Source of the DNA: Marinicella sp.
Lineage (GTDB): Bacteria > Pseudomonadota > Gammaproteobacteria > Xanthomonadales > Marinicellaceae
Assembly: GCA_028284365.1 (NCBI GenBank)
Contig: JANQRW010000088.1
Coordinates: forward strand, 1 to 64,000
Length of the DNA stretch: 64,000 nucleotides
Direction of reading: 5' to 3'
Part shown: piece by piece, positions 31,954 to 41,605 of the stretch
How positions within the stretch are numbered: position 1 is the stretch's first letter
Layout of the letters: each line of letters starts with the position of its first letter
Translations under genes and position numbers: made by a program
Notes under the pieces: model-generated
The model's database searches: none
Seen by the model: the letters and a program-made list of their open reading frames with translations, nothing else
Told to the model about the DNA's origin: nothing

Positions 31954-32488
31954 GGTGTTCCTCTTGGTACGCTAACCATTTGGTTAGTAGTTGTTTGCTC
32001 CTGGCCAGTTGTGATTTCGAGAAACTGGTTGACATTTCATACATGTCAGCAATTTCCTGATGAGTTAAACCTTCAACTTCATAAAGCCATAAAACAGATC
32101 GTGATAACGGTGGTAATTTAGCCAATAGCAGGTTTAAATCATGTTGGTAGTTGTAAGCAATTTGATCGTTTTCAGTGGCATGTTCTTGGTTATCAATGGT
32201 TAACTGGTGGTGGTTTTTTTTGATTTCATTCAAGCATTGGTTGATGACTATCTTGCGCAGCCAAAAACCAAAGGCAACCTGCCCAGACCATTGTGAAATT
32301 TTTTGAAAGGCCAATACAAAACTGTTTTGCATCGCATCTTGAGCATCATCATTGTTCTGTAACATGCGGTATGCCAGGTTATAAACTGCTGATGAAAATT
32401 GGTCATAAACCTGACGACAGGCAGCTTGTTTTCCTTTAAGCACTTGTGCTTTGGTGATGTCGTCTATGGTTTGATTAAAATAGCTCAA
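31937..32488 (-). CDS. ECF (RpoE-like) sigma factor
   Basis: A 183-aa group 4 sigma factor. Region 2: SSAVYNLAYRMLQNNDDAQDAMQNSFVLAFQKISQW...WLRKIVINQCLNEIKK. Region 4: LPPLSRSVLWLYEVEGLTHQEIADMYEMSTSFSKSQLARSKQLL. These are standard RpoE-like blocks. The start is a TTG (32488) with only a weak Shine-Dalgarno. It is the first gene of a three-gene operon with the membrane anti-sigma and PDZ genes, a plan similar to envelope-stress modules, but without RseB or DegS homologues here. It probably directs transcription of its own operon; no target promoter motif could be fixed by eye. Confidence 0.87.
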   Translation of the reverse strand: MSYFNQTIDDITKAQVLKGKQAACRQVYDQFSSAVYNLAYRMLQNNDDAQDAMQNSFVLAFQKISQWSGQVAFGFWLRKIVINQCLNEIKKNHHQLTIDNQEHATENDQIAYNYQHDLNLLLAKLPPLSRSVLWLYEVEGLTHQEIADMYEMSTSFSKSQLARSKQLLTKWLAYQEEHHEQQI

Positions 32489-32561
32489 AATTTCTTTGCC
32501 TGATGGTTTTAACTTTCAATATACCCAATAAGACAGACGAATCCTGTAAATGGTCGCAGCT

Positions 32562-33653
32562 TTACAGGTGTTTTTTGATGTTTTTGATGAAATTTTGAGT
32601 GTCAAAGGTTAATGCTTGTTGCTCACAGGCAGATTTCATGCTGACAAGGTGGTTCTTGCTGTGTTGCGAAATTTCCTCAATCAAAGCTTGTTCCAGGTTT
32701 TGATTATCTATATAAAAACCGGTTCCACCATCAATAACAGATTCAAGCAGGCCACCATGGTCGGAACAAAAAACGGGTTTGCCTGCAGACATTGATTCAA
32801 CCGGTGACATCCCAAAATCTTCATCTTGTGGAATGTAAATGGTGGCTAAGCAGTTTCCAAGTAGTTTTAATAATTCACTTTCGCCCAACCAGCCGGTGAA
32901 GTGAATGTTGTTACAACCGTTGGCGGCCTGTTTTAAGTGCTCGGTTTCGGCACCACCGGATGCCACCACCAGTTCTTTATCGGGCATTTGTTTAAAAGCA
33001 TTGATGATGACATCAACTCTCTTCAAAGAATCGTGCCTGGCCAGAGATAAATAATAACCACCTTCACCATGTGACTTGAAGCGGTTGGTGTCACAAGGTG
33101 GATAAACCACGGTTGCATCCACATCCAATGCTTTTTTAATGCGTTGCTGGACATAATTTGAATTAGTCAGGACTTGATCCATTGCAGTAACTGCATTTTC
33201 ATACTGTGGCTTGAACCAGTTAATCAAAGCATTAAAAATTGGCTTTTTAATGAAATTAAGTTCTTTTTGATAATGCTCTTTTTTGTCATAGACAAAACGA
33301 GGTGGGGTGTGACAATAAAAAATGTTTCGAGACTTACTATAATGATGTACTGCCAAGGGTGCTGCCACGCCACTGTATATAACCTGATGGTAATCTGCTT
33401 TGTGTGGTTGATGTTTTTTAAAAGCGCGAGCAAGGCTCCAGGTTTTGATGCCATGAATCGAACTCAAGGCATCGAGGTTGGTGACTTTGCCTGCCAGGTT
33501 ACTTAATTCAAAAGTTTGTGAACCAATATGTGCTGTGAGTAAGTCAGCGTTGAGGCTATGACACAATGTATGTATCAACCGTTCGCCGCCGCCTTTGATT
33601 TGAAACAGGTCGTGAATCACTTGTATTGAATGATTGGTCTTGTTTTTTGGCAT
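32562..33653 (-). CDS. Glycosyltransferase family 4
   Basis: A 363-aa GT-B enzyme. The N-terminal GGGERL (FQIKGGGERLIHTLCHSL) and the C-terminal family motif with EDFGMSPVESMSAGKPV (E-x7-E donor site) identify GT4. It probably moves a nucleotide-sugar-derived residue onto a polysaccharide or glycan lipid at the inner membrane. It is divergent from the GT2 gene (86-bp gap) at the left edge of the glycan cluster. Sugar specificity cannot be read. Confidence 0.85.
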   Translation of the reverse strand: MPKNKTNHSIQVIHDLFQIKGGGERLIHTLCHSLNADLLTAHIGSQTFELSNLAGKVTNLDALSSIHGIKTWSLARAFKKHQPHKADYHQVIYSGVAAPLAVHHYSKSRNIFYCHTPPRFVYDKKEHYQKELNFIKKPIFNALINWFKPQYENAVTAMDQVLTNSNYVQQRIKKALDVDATVVYPPCDTNRFKSHGEGGYYLSLARHDSLKRVDVIINAFKQMPDKELVVASGGAETEHLKQAANGCNNIHFTGWLGESELLKLLGNCLATIYIPQDEDFGMSPVESMSAGKPVFCSDHGGLLESVIDGGTGFYIDNQNLEQALIEEISQHSKNHLVSMKSACEQQALTFDTQNFIKNIKKHL

Positions 33654-33739
33654 TTAGCTTTAAAAAAGTGAAAAAAAACACCACTATTTGGTGTAGTTGA
33701 TATATAAAGTGCTGTCTATTTTAAAACATTAACTCGGTC

Positions 33740-34420
33740 ATGAAGACACTTATTGTGATTCCGGCATTCAATGAAGCCACGAATCTTACACGATTGCTAC
33801 CTGAATTGATAAAAACAGTGAACTTTGACATTGTAGTTATCAATGATGCCAGTACCGATGATACTGCTCAAGTGGTTTGTGAACATGGTGTAAAATGTTT
33901 TACTCTGCCCTTACAACTTGGTGCATGGGGGGCAACTCAGACAGGTATTCGCTATGCAGCCAGAAAGGGGTATTCCCAAGTTATTACTATGGATGCTGAT
34001 GGCCAACATTTGCCGATTGAAGTCAATGCTTTGATGAAACGATACAGGGAATCATCTAACAATGTCATTATTGGCACTTTTCCTTCACGATTAAGTTACC
34101 TAAAAAAACTGGCTTGGAAATTTTTTAAATTCCTCACTCACATCAAAATTGAAGATTTAACATCCGGCTTCAGGTTATATGACAAACAAGCCATTCAAGT
34201 CTTGTCATCGAAACAAGCCAGCATGTTGGATTATCAGGATGTGGGTGTTTTGTTGTTACTTTTACGTGCGGGATTAACTATTAATGAAGTTCCTGTTAAA
34301 ATGAAGGATCGCAGTGATGGTAAATCCCGAGTATTCAGTTCATGGTTGGTGGTATTGAAATACATGGTACAAACCACCACTTTATGCATTGCAAATATAG
34401 GTAAACGACGAACCCAATGA
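33740..34420 (+). CDS. Glycosyltransferase family 2 (polyprenyl-phosphate type)
   Basis: A 226-aa GT-A enzyme: VIPAFNEATNLTRLLPEL at residues about 5-22, VINDASTDDT, QLGAWGATQTGIRYAA, TMDADGQH (DxD site) and DLTSGFRLYDKQAI. It resembles dolichol/undecaprenyl-phosphate sugar synthases without the C-terminal membrane helices. Those helices may be supplied by the overlapping DUF2304 membrane protein downstream (ATGA), a pairing seen in many polysaccharide clusters. The product would be an undecaprenyl-phosphate sugar used by GT-C enzymes. Confidence 0.85.
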   Translation: MKTLIVIPAFNEATNLTRLLPELIKTVNFDIVVINDASTDDTAQVVCEHGVKCFTLPLQLGAWGATQTGIRYAARKGYSQVITMDADGQHLPIEVNALMKRYRESSNNVIIGTFPSRLSYLKKLAWKFFKFLTHIKIEDLTSGFRLYDKQAIQVLSSKQASMLDYQDVGVLLLLLRAGLTINEVPVKMKDRSDGKSRVFSSWLVVLKYMVQTTTLCIANIGKRRTQ

Positions 34421-34809
34421 CTAACATCACAATTCTTATAATTGGCGCTATTTTATCCATCAGTATTTTATACTTGGTGCGCAAAGGTAAAATGCATGGC
34501 CCCTATGCAACATGGTGGTTGCTGGTGGCATTGTCAGCCATTGTTTTGTCAATTTTTCCACAAATCATTGATTGGGTGGCTGCTAAATTAGGCATCACTT
34601 ATCCACCAACTTTGTTGTTGGTGCTTTCTGTGAGCATGATTCTGATTCGTATGCTGACCATGGATATGGCTTTAACTCGTAAAGAACGTAAAATCAGACG
34701 TCTGACCCAAAAAATGGCCATTTTAGAGGATGCTCTAAATAACCAAGAGTCAATGATTACAAGAAACAATACCCCTCCTGAGTCAGTCAAAAAAAGCCAA
34801 GTCGGTTAA
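34417..34809 (+). CDS. DUF2304 membrane protein
   Basis: A 130-aa protein with three hydrophobic segments (about 4-20, 31-48 and 60-80) and a charged cytoplasmic tail with coiled-coil character (MALTRKERKIRRLTQKMAILEDALNNQE). The layout and the MHGPYATWWLLVALSAIVLSIFPQ block fit DUF2304. It is always found next to a GT2, as here, and overlaps both neighbours (ATGA and TAATG), so it is probably a membrane partner of the GT2. Confidence 0.8.
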   Translation: MTNITILIIGAILSISILYLVRKGKMHGPYATWWLLVALSAIVLSIFPQIIDWVAAKLGITYPPTLLLVLSVSMILIRMLTMDMALTRKERKIRRLTQKMAILEDALNNQESMITRNNTPPESVKKSQVG

Positions 34810-35954
34810 TGAAAATTTTGCATATAGGTAAGTTCTATCCACCATTTCATGGTGGCATGGAAAATTATCTTTGTGATTTGGCAGAAGTGCAAGCAAAAAA
34901 AGGCCATGAGGTCACCGTTTTGATTCATAATCATGACTGGTCTTGGCTTAAATCAAAGACTGAAGTTACCAGCCACAAAGGTGTCCAAATCATTAGACAA
35001 GCTTCATTAAAACCACTGTTGTTCGCGCCAATTATGCTGGGTTTAGGCAAACAGCTAAAACAAATTTTTTGTGATGAAAAACCAGATGTGATGCATTTGC
35101 ATTGTCCAAATCCCAGTTTATTCTTTTTATTGATGCAACCGCCTGTAAAACAAATTCCCTGGGTGTTGTCTTGGCATTCAGATATGGTTACTGAAAACAG
35201 CAGCTGGCTGTTGCGTTTGATTTACCGTTTCATCAAACCTCTGGAAACCAAGCTGATCAAATACAGTGATCTGATTTTGGTTTCATCACAGAATTATGCA
35301 GATTATTCACCGCAGTTGATAAAGAATGAAAGTAAGACCAAGGTGTTACCTCTTGGTATAGATACCGATAAAATTAAAAGGCTATCAGTTAAGTCAGCTC
35401 AGAACCGATGGGATGACAATAAATTTCGCCTGTTCCACTTGGGGCGTTTAACTTTTTACAAGAATCAGGCCATGTTGGTTGAAGCCATGCCAGAACTTAC
35501 TGATGCACAATTATTGATTGCAGGTGCGGGACAGTTAGGGCCACAATTACAGAAACAAATCGAGGATACTGGCCAAAATAACATCAAATTGTTGGGTTCC
35601 CAAACTTGGCAAGAAGTCCATGAATTATATGCCGGTTGTGAGGTTTTTTGCATGGCATCCAATGACCGCGCAGAATCATTTGGTGTGGTGTTGATTGAAG
35701 CGATGTATCACGATAAAGTCATTTTAGTTCCAGATACAGTTGGTTCAGGTATGCAGTGGCTGGCAGAAAACTATAACAAAGGCTTCATTTATGAGGCTGA
35801 CAACCGGGGTGATTTTGTTGCTAAAATAAAATACATCAAAACGAACTACACGAACATTGTACAACGATCTGGTGATTTTGATTATTCAATTGACCAGATA
35901 GCACAGCATGTTCAAATGTACTACCAAAATATTTTATCAGGAGTATTAAGATGA
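34809..35954 (+). CDS. Glycosyltransferase family 4
   Basis: A 381-aa GT-B enzyme: N-terminal YPPFHGGMENYLCDLAEVQAKKGHEV, HSDMVTENS in the acceptor half, the second-domain start FRLFHLGRLTFYKN, and the donor site SNDRAESFGVVLIEAMYHDK. It starts on the last base of the DUF2304 stop and overlaps the metallopeptidase gene (ATGA). Same cluster as the GT2 and the other GT4; together they probably build or extend a cell-surface glycan. Confidence 0.87.
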   Translation: MKILHIGKFYPPFHGGMENYLCDLAEVQAKKGHEVTVLIHNHDWSWLKSKTEVTSHKGVQIIRQASLKPLLFAPIMLGLGKQLKQIFCDEKPDVMHLHCPNPSLFFLLMQPPVKQIPWVLSWHSDMVTENSSWLLRLIYRFIKPLETKLIKYSDLILVSSQNYADYSPQLIKNESKTKVLPLGIDTDKIKRLSVKSAQNRWDDNKFRLFHLGRLTFYKNQAMLVEAMPELTDAQLLIAGAGQLGPQLQKQIEDTGQNNIKLLGSQTWQEVHELYAGCEVFCMASNDRAESFGVVLIEAMYHDKVILVPDTVGSGMQWLAENYNKGFIYEADNRGDFVAKIKYIKTNYTNIVQRSGDFDYSIDQIAQHVQMYYQNILSGVLR

Positions 35955-37672
35955 AAAAATCAATCAAATTATCAGCTTTATGGCTGTTGTTAAGTTTGCT
36001 CGGTGCTTGTCAAGGCAGTGATGATCAAGCCAAGGAACCCATTAAGAACCAAGTAACAGAGCAGGTGCCTGTAAAAACAGAAGAGCAAGTGGCCTACCAA
36101 GAAGACCCAGTAAAACCAGAAGTGAAAAAAGAACATGCTGATTTATTGAACAAATACGCCACATTCCGATTAAAAAGTGATATTTCACACCTCTCAGAGC
36201 AACAAAAAAAAATATTACCATTGTTGATTGATGCAGCAGGAATAATGGATGAATTATTCTGGTTACAAAGTTATGGACCAAAAAATGAATTCTTAAACAG
36301 TATCGAAAATCAGCGTCTGCGCAAATTCGCTGATATTAATTATGGACCGTGGGATCGCTTGGATGGAGATAAAGCATTCATTAAAGGGTATGGACCAAAA
36401 TTTTTAGGCGCAAATTTTTACCCTAAAGATTTAAACAAAGCGGGTTTTGAAGCAGAAGCTACCACTGAAATGAAAGGCCTCTATACACATGTAGCGCGTG
36501 ATGCTGAAGGGCAGCTTGTTGCTGTGCCGTTTCATCAAAAATATGCTGAACAATTAGACCAAGCATCCACACTACTAAAACAAGCCGCTAACTTGGCTGA
36601 GGATACTGGCTTCAAAAAATATTTGGAGCTGCGTGCCGCTGCACTATTGAATGATGAGTTCAAGGCTTCTGATTTGGCTTGGATGGACATGAAGAATAAT
36701 AAAATCGAAGTTGTTATCGGCCCAATCGAGACTTATGAAGACCAGTTATTTGGTTATAAAGCTGCATATGAGGCTTATGTTCTGATTAAAGATTTGGCTT
36801 GGAGTGAACGTTTAGCCAAATTTGCAGACTTTTTACCTCAGTTGCAAGCAGAGTTGCCAATAGCTGATGAGTTCAAACAAGAAAAGCCTGGTACAGATTC
36901 AGATTTAAATGCTTATGACGCTGTTTTTTATGCAGGCCATTCAAATGCTGGCAGTAAAACCATCGCAATTAATTTGCCTAATGATGAAAGTGTGCAGTTA
37001 GAAAAAGGCACCCGTCGATTGCAGTTAAAAAACGTGATGCAAGCCAAATTTGAAAAGATACTGGTGCCAATTGCTGAGCAATTAGTTACACCAGAACAAA
37101 GAAAACACATCACTTTTAATGCTTTTTTTGCTAATACTATGTTTCATGAAGTGGCGCATGGCCTGGGTGTAAAAAACACCATTAATGGTAAAGGTACGGT
37201 AAGAACTGCGTTGAAAGAATTAGCCTCTCCGATCGAAGAGGGCAAAGCCGACATTTTAGGCTTGTATATGGTTGAAAAGTTACACAAAATGGGAGAGTTG
37301 GATACCGGTGAAATTATGGACTATTACACCACCTTCATGGCAGGCATCTTCCGTTCAGTTAGATTTGGTTCTTCTTCAGCTCACGGTGTGGCTAATTTGT
37401 TGCGTTTTAATTATTTCTCTGAGAAAGGTGCTTTTAGTTTTGATGTAACCACGGGTCATTACTCTGTTGATGCTGAAAAAATGTCAAAAGCCATTGCTTC
37501 ATTGTCCGAAAAAATATTAACTCACCAAGGCACCGGCGATTATGACGGTGTTAAACAATGGTTTGAGGAGAAAGGAAGTATTAATGCTCAGCTTGAGCGC
37601 TCGCTGAAAAAAATAAACGAAGCTGGAATCCCGGTTGATGTTGTATTTGAGCAGGGTATGAAATACTTATGA
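35951..37672 (+). CDS. M49-like (dipeptidyl-peptidase III type) lipoprotein
   Basis: A 573-aa predicted lipoprotein (lipobox LGAC at residues about 17-20). The zinc site HEVAH in MFHEVAHGLGVKNTI and the glutamate in SPIEEGKADILGLYMV (about 45 residues later) match bacterial M49 peptidases, which differ slightly from the eukaryotic HELLGH form. The preceding FYAGHSNAGSKTIAINLPND is also typical of the family. It would remove N-terminal dipeptides from peptides at the outer or inner membrane surface. Translation is coupled to the preceding GT4 (ATGA overlap), an odd pairing of a peptidase with glycan genes. Confidence 0.82.
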   Translation: MKKSIKLSALWLLLSLLGACQGSDDQAKEPIKNQVTEQVPVKTEEQVAYQEDPVKPEVKKEHADLLNKYATFRLKSDISHLSEQQKKILPLLIDAAGIMDELFWLQSYGPKNEFLNSIENQRLRKFADINYGPWDRLDGDKAFIKGYGPKFLGANFYPKDLNKAGFEAEATTEMKGLYTHVARDAEGQLVAVPFHQKYAEQLDQASTLLKQAANLAEDTGFKKYLELRAAALLNDEFKASDLAWMDMKNNKIEVVIGPIETYEDQLFGYKAAYEAYVLIKDLAWSERLAKFADFLPQLQAELPIADEFKQEKPGTDSDLNAYDAVFYAGHSNAGSKTIAINLPNDESVQLEKGTRRLQLKNVMQAKFEKILVPIAEQLVTPEQRKHITFNAFFANTMFHEVAHGLGVKNTINGKGTVRTALKELASPIEEGKADILGLYMVEKLHKMGELDTGEIMDYYTTFMAGIFRSVRFGSSSAHGVANLLRFNYFSEKGAFSFDVTTGHYSVDAEKMSKAIASLSEKILTHQGTGDYDGVKQWFEEKGSINAQLERSLKKINEAGIPVDVVFEQGMKYL

Positions 37673-37689
37673 TAGATAGAACTGTTGTT

Positions 37690-39105
37690 CTAGGACGCCA
37701 ACTCTTCTTTTAATGAATGTTGGTGTCTGACTTTTATATCATTCTGGAATTCTGTCAACATTTTGAACAGTAGGAACAAATAAGCAGGTGTCAGTTGTAG
37801 CACAATTCTGTTGATGGCAGTGAAATCTTCAGCCCATTGACTGGCTTCGGTAAAATAAAACAGAAACAGAAAACTCAAAATAGATAAACTGAAAAAAACT
37901 TGAGTGACGCGATTGGGTTTATTGTGCTTGTTTTTGATAAATGATGCCAATAAGAAAGGTAACCCTAGCCAAATCAAAGACCAATTGTTTTGCCAGAATA
38001 AACTGCTCATCAATAAATCAGTCACATTATTAAACGCAATTTTGGTGTCAATCAACCCGAACACGATTACTTGCTTATTGTTGAGGATTAATTCTCCCAT
38101 AGGTGTATTTAAACTGATACCCACCGAGAGTGTCCATATTAAGAAAATAGCTAATAAGCCAATCAGCCAAGTGCGTACTTTGATGTTGCTGTAAATTTGA
38201 ACCAGTATATGAGAGAGTATGAACAGGAACAGCCAAACCCAACCTTCGAGTTTGAACATGGGTAACAAAGCAAGATAAGCAATTAAGGTAAATAAGTTGT
38301 CTTTAGTCTTGAGTGAATAATAATCCAAATAAGCAATCACAACCAGCGTTAATATCATGCCTATCCAAATATCAGCATAACCAATAATGATCAGGTGATT
38401 GATGAGCAGGGGAGTGGTGTAAATAACCAGTATGAATAGTACTTGCAAAAAGAATGGAGCCCCCAAGGCTTTTATGTGTTTTATCAAGACCAGTATGCTG
38501 GCAGCAAACGCAAATAAATAAAGCAGATGGATCTTATAGAAGGCTGCATTTGTAACCAGTTTGGGTGTAAAGAACAGCAGGGACAAACCATCAGGATAGT
38601 TTGCAGATTGGTTGTACAAGGAATCACTGCTGATAACCCAGTGATTCCAAGATTCAATTTGACTGGAGAGACCATGATTAATCCATTGGTTTGCTTTACC
38701 TTCCCAGACTGTCCAGGAATCCCAAGCAATGTTTGGTAGTTTAATGCCGCTGATATAAATCCAGGTAGAACAGATAAGAACCAATAAGGTCAAGGTGACT
38801 CCCGATTTATCCGGGTAACTTACTTGTGATGTCATGTGTTTTATCCCAATCAAAACAACTAACAAACTCAAAGTTCCAACAGCAGCAAGTATGGTGGTTA
38901 CAGTTATGGCTGTGACTGGCAGATATTGAAGGAAGTTTAAGAGTAAAATCAAAAGCATAACGCCTTGAAAAAAAGCATGGGTAATGAAATCCATGTTGAT
39001 TTTTATGTGTGCTTTATCTTTTGTGTAAATGCTGACAGCTAAACGCATTGCACTACCAAGCAACAGCAAGTAGATTATGTACAATATTCCGATAATTAAA
39101 GTCAT
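37690..39105 (-). CDS. GT-C-like polytopic glycosyltransferase
   Basis: A 471-aa membrane protein with about ten to twelve hydrophobic segments. The first large loop contains NIAWDSWTVWEGKANQW and, later, SANYPDGLSLLFF, resembling the DxW/acidic loop used by GT-C enzymes to bind polyprenyl-phosphate sugars. It overlaps the upstream gene by four bases (ATGA on the minus strand) and ends 18 bp from the convergent M49 gene. It probably adds sugar on the periplasmic side using the product of the GT2/DUF2304 pair. The specificity is unknown. Confidence 0.6.
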   Translation of the reverse strand: MTLIIGILYIIYLLLLGSAMRLAVSIYTKDKAHIKINMDFITHAFFQGVMLLILLLNFLQYLPVTAITVTTILAAVGTLSLLVVLIGIKHMTSQVSYPDKSGVTLTLLVLICSTWIYISGIKLPNIAWDSWTVWEGKANQWINHGLSSQIESWNHWVISSDSLYNQSANYPDGLSLLFFTPKLVTNAAFYKIHLLYLFAFAASILVLIKHIKALGAPFFLQVLFILVIYTTPLLINHLIIIGYADIWIGMILTLVVIAYLDYYSLKTKDNLFTLIAYLALLPMFKLEGWVWLFLFILSHILVQIYSNIKVRTWLIGLLAIFLIWTLSVGISLNTPMGELILNNKQVIVFGLIDTKIAFNNVTDLLMSSLFWQNNWSLIWLGLPFLLASFIKNKHNKPNRVTQVFFSLSILSFLFLFYFTEASQWAEDFTAINRIVLQLTPAYLFLLFKMLTEFQNDIKVRHQHSLKEELAS

Positions 39106-40265
39106 TTACTTTTAATAATACAAAGGTTTGAATCGCTGTGAATGATTTCAGCCAGCTTCATATATTCCGGGTACTTTCTGATGTAGTCACAATAAAAAAA
39201 TGATCCATTAATTAAGAGATATGTGGTGTTTTGGTATTTAACTGTACTCAACACTTCCTGCATTTGTATCTTTAGTGCAACATTGTACTCGTTCAAGTAA
39301 GTCAGTAACCTTTGGTTAGAAAAATCACTGGGTCCTATGATGACAATTTTTTGTTCAATGGTTGGAGCAATGTTCATATCAGATAAAGCAGATTTTATTT
39401 TCTTGGCTGAGTGGTACATTACTTTATCTGTTAAATTCAAAAACGATGTCTCTTCAGGAAATGAATTATTTAGTTGTAAATTTTGGTGGAAGCGGTTGTT
39501 GAGATAGAAAAATGCGGTAATAAACCAGCCGATTAAGAAACTAAACAATAAATGCTTTTTTGATATTTTTAGGATCAGAAACAGTAGTACCGTAACCATC
39601 ATCCATATAGATAACCTTAATATAAGTGATTGATAAATCATGCTTGTGTGTGTGGTGTAGCTATTTACTGAACCAAAATTAATTGGGTTAAAAGCGAGCC
39701 AGTTGTTTGTATCAATTGCGAATGTTTCTTGGTTATCGGTGTGGTTGAATGAGATACTTTTGAATTTGATTTCATCCTGGAAACTGTGATCGGTGCCAAA
39801 AGTTGAGTCCTGGATAATCATCAAATGTAAATCGCTGACTTCATTGATGTTTTTGGTTTGAAAATTGATTGGGGTGTATGATTTGGTGCTGAGGGTTAAT
39901 GGCACTTGAAATGATTTGTCATTCACCTTCCAGTTGAGGCTGATCTTCGTGTCGGTTTTATATGCCAAATCATTAACTACGAAGAGGTTGTATTGAGTGA
40001 TGTCTTGCGCAACACCATCAAGTTTTATATCAATTCTTAATTGCCCAACCACCAAAGCATAAAAGGTATTGTTTCTGCGGTAGAGAAATTTAGGTTGGAC
40101 TTTGATGAGGTTGGTGACATCAATTGGCTCAAGTTTGGGATGTTTATTCGAATCAAAATTTAATGTTAAACACAATGTTAGTATCAAAATTGATAAAAGC
40201 CAGTATGTTGACATTTTGGTTACCACCCTGTTTTTACTCCATTTTATGTTTGTTGGCGTAGGCAT
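39102..40265 (-). CDS. Membrane protein of unknown function in the glycan cluster
   Basis: A 387-aa protein: one N-terminal helix (about 22-37), a periplasmic beta-rich part (about 45-205), two helices (about 217-235 and 242-258) and a C-terminal soluble domain (about 280-387) with IEQKIVIIGPSDFSNQRLLTYLNEYNVALK. A later ATG (the 18th codon) gives a shorter start that fits a signal anchor better. It is the first gene of a two-gene unit with the GT-C-like gene, which suggests a partner or regulator in the same glycan step. No family is recognised. Confidence 0.5.
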   Translation of the reverse strand: MPTPTNIKWSKNRVVTKMSTYWLLSILILTLCLTLNFDSNKHPKLEPIDVTNLIKVQPKFLYRRNNTFYALVVGQLRIDIKLDGVAQDITQYNLFVVNDLAYKTDTKISLNWKVNDKSFQVPLTLSTKSYTPINFQTKNINEVSDLHLMIIQDSTFGTDHSFQDEIKFKSISFNHTDNQETFAIDTNNWLAFNPINFGSVNSYTTHTSMIYQSLILRLSIWMMVTVLLFLILKISKKHLLFSFLIGWFITAFFYLNNRFHQNLQLNNSFPEETSFLNLTDKVMYHSAKKIKSALSDMNIAPTIEQKIVIIGPSDFSNQRLLTYLNEYNVALKIQMQEVLSTVKYQNTTYLLINGSFFYCDYIRKYPEYMKLAEIIHSDSNLCIIKSK

Positions 40266-40559
40266 TATAATCTATTTGGTGGCTACAACAAACCTTCCCC
40301 AAGGCGCACTGATGGTAAACAGTGCGGTGAGAAACAGTTTTCTTTTAACATTTTTTGTGAGCATTAAACTGTGACTTCTTTCAATAATTGAACAATTGGC
40401 ATTGATATTTCTTTATCAATACAGCTACAATCTTTGTAGAACTGCTAATCAGTCTGGCTGAGATGTTTGGTTAGACAGAGCATGAAATAAAAGTGGTTTT
40501 ACGAAATAAAGAAGCTTTTATGGAGTAGGACGATAAGCTGATAGCTTCCGTTATAAGCG

Positions 40560-40723
40560 CTTTCGACAGACTTGCATGTGTGTAGGTCAATCGAAAGAGT
40601 ACGAGTAAGTAACGAATGCATTGCATTGGCTGTTAGCTGACAAAATTTTCGTGAATGTTGTGGCTCGTTCCATGCAGTATGATGTGCTCACGGTGGATTG
40701 TTAAAAACCCACAAGCATTCCTT
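40560..40723 (-). repeat. Diverged member of the AAGGAATGCT repeat family, copy D
   Basis: On the minus strand from 40723: TAAGGAATGCTTGTGGGTTTTT, the opening block of copies A, C and E; the rest does not align by eye and its left limit is approximate. It reaches into the beginning of the FHA reading frame and argues for the later FHA start. The stretch 40266-40560 holds only a short CGCACTG/CAGTGCG hairpin (40305-40326) and no gene. Confidence 0.4.
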
Positions 40724-40745
40724 ATTGATTAATCAACCGAATTAC

Positions 40746-41516
40746 ATGTATTTAGTTCTTGAAAACACAAAACAATCTTTCCAATTTCCTACAACCAGGA
40801 TTCTGGTGGTTGGCAATGATGCGGATTGCGATGTTCAGATTAACCACCCTAAAATTTGGGGGCGACATTTTTCAATTGAGCATAAAAGCTATGGTTGTGT
40901 TCTTAATATTTATAATGAAGAAGTATTATTGAATGGCTTGAAGATTGAGGAAAAGTGTATTTTGGACACGGGGGACTTGTTAACGGTTGACGATTTGAGT
41001 TTTCGCCTGTTGGATGATCAATACATCCCAAAAGACTCACAAATGAATTACACCAATGCGCCGTTAAATAAGCCGGCCAATGCAACATCAGTTTATGGTG
41101 TGAGAAGTTATGCCAACCATTCAATGGGGAAATTTATTATTGATAACTATCATCACCAAGACGGCTGGCATATCATCAGAAAAGAGAGTGAATTACATTT
41201 GATCGATAATAAAAATAAGACTTTATTGAATGGGATGAAAATAGCCCAAGCCCAATTAAGTAATGGTGACATAATTTCCAATGACAGTTACAAGTACAAA
41301 ATAGAACTTCCGGGTACTTCGGGTTTTTCAAAGTTCAGCCCCTCGCATCCACGCAATGTGCAGTTGAGTGAGTCGTTCAACACAAAAAAAGATACAAATC
41401 AAGATGCGGCGGCTAAACCTAAGCAGGCTTTTGTAAAAAATAATCTGTGGTGGATGACATTATTAGTGGGTCTTGCTGTTTTGCTTTTGGTGATTGTGAA
41501 TAACCCAACTATTTGA
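40746..41516 (+). CDS. Tandem-FHA protein with C-terminal membrane anchor
   Basis: Two forkhead-associated-like domains: residues about 10-95 (TRILVVGNDADCDVQINHPKIWGRHFSIEH, then VLLNGLKI) and about 115-200 (HSMGKFIIDNYHHQDGWHIIRKESELHLID, TLLNGMKI). A basic/Gln-rich linker follows and a C-terminal helix (LWWMTLLVGLAVLLLVIV). FHA domains bind phosphothreonine; such tail-anchored forms occur with Ser/Thr kinase and type VI secretion systems, neither of which is seen here. The frame is open from 40698, but the first 16 codons lie partly in repeat D, so the ATG at 40746 (256 aa) is preferred. No strong ribosome binding site is evident. Confidence 0.65.
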   Translation: MYLVLENTKQSFQFPTTRILVVGNDADCDVQINHPKIWGRHFSIEHKSYGCVLNIYNEEVLLNGLKIEEKCILDTGDLLTVDDLSFRLLDDQYIPKDSQMNYTNAPLNKPANATSVYGVRSYANHSMGKFIIDNYHHQDGWHIIRKESELHLIDNKNKTLLNGMKIAQAQLSNGDIISNDSYKYKIELPGTSGFSKFSPSHPRNVQLSESFNTKKDTNQDAAAKPKQAFVKNNLWWMTLLVGLAVLLLVIVNNPTI

Positions 41517-41605
41517 TTCTTGTTATGATTTGTTACAAATATAAGTATTTGAACATTTAAAAATCCAGTGAATACCAAGTTTTCTTAAATCTAAAGAGAA
41601 TTAGG

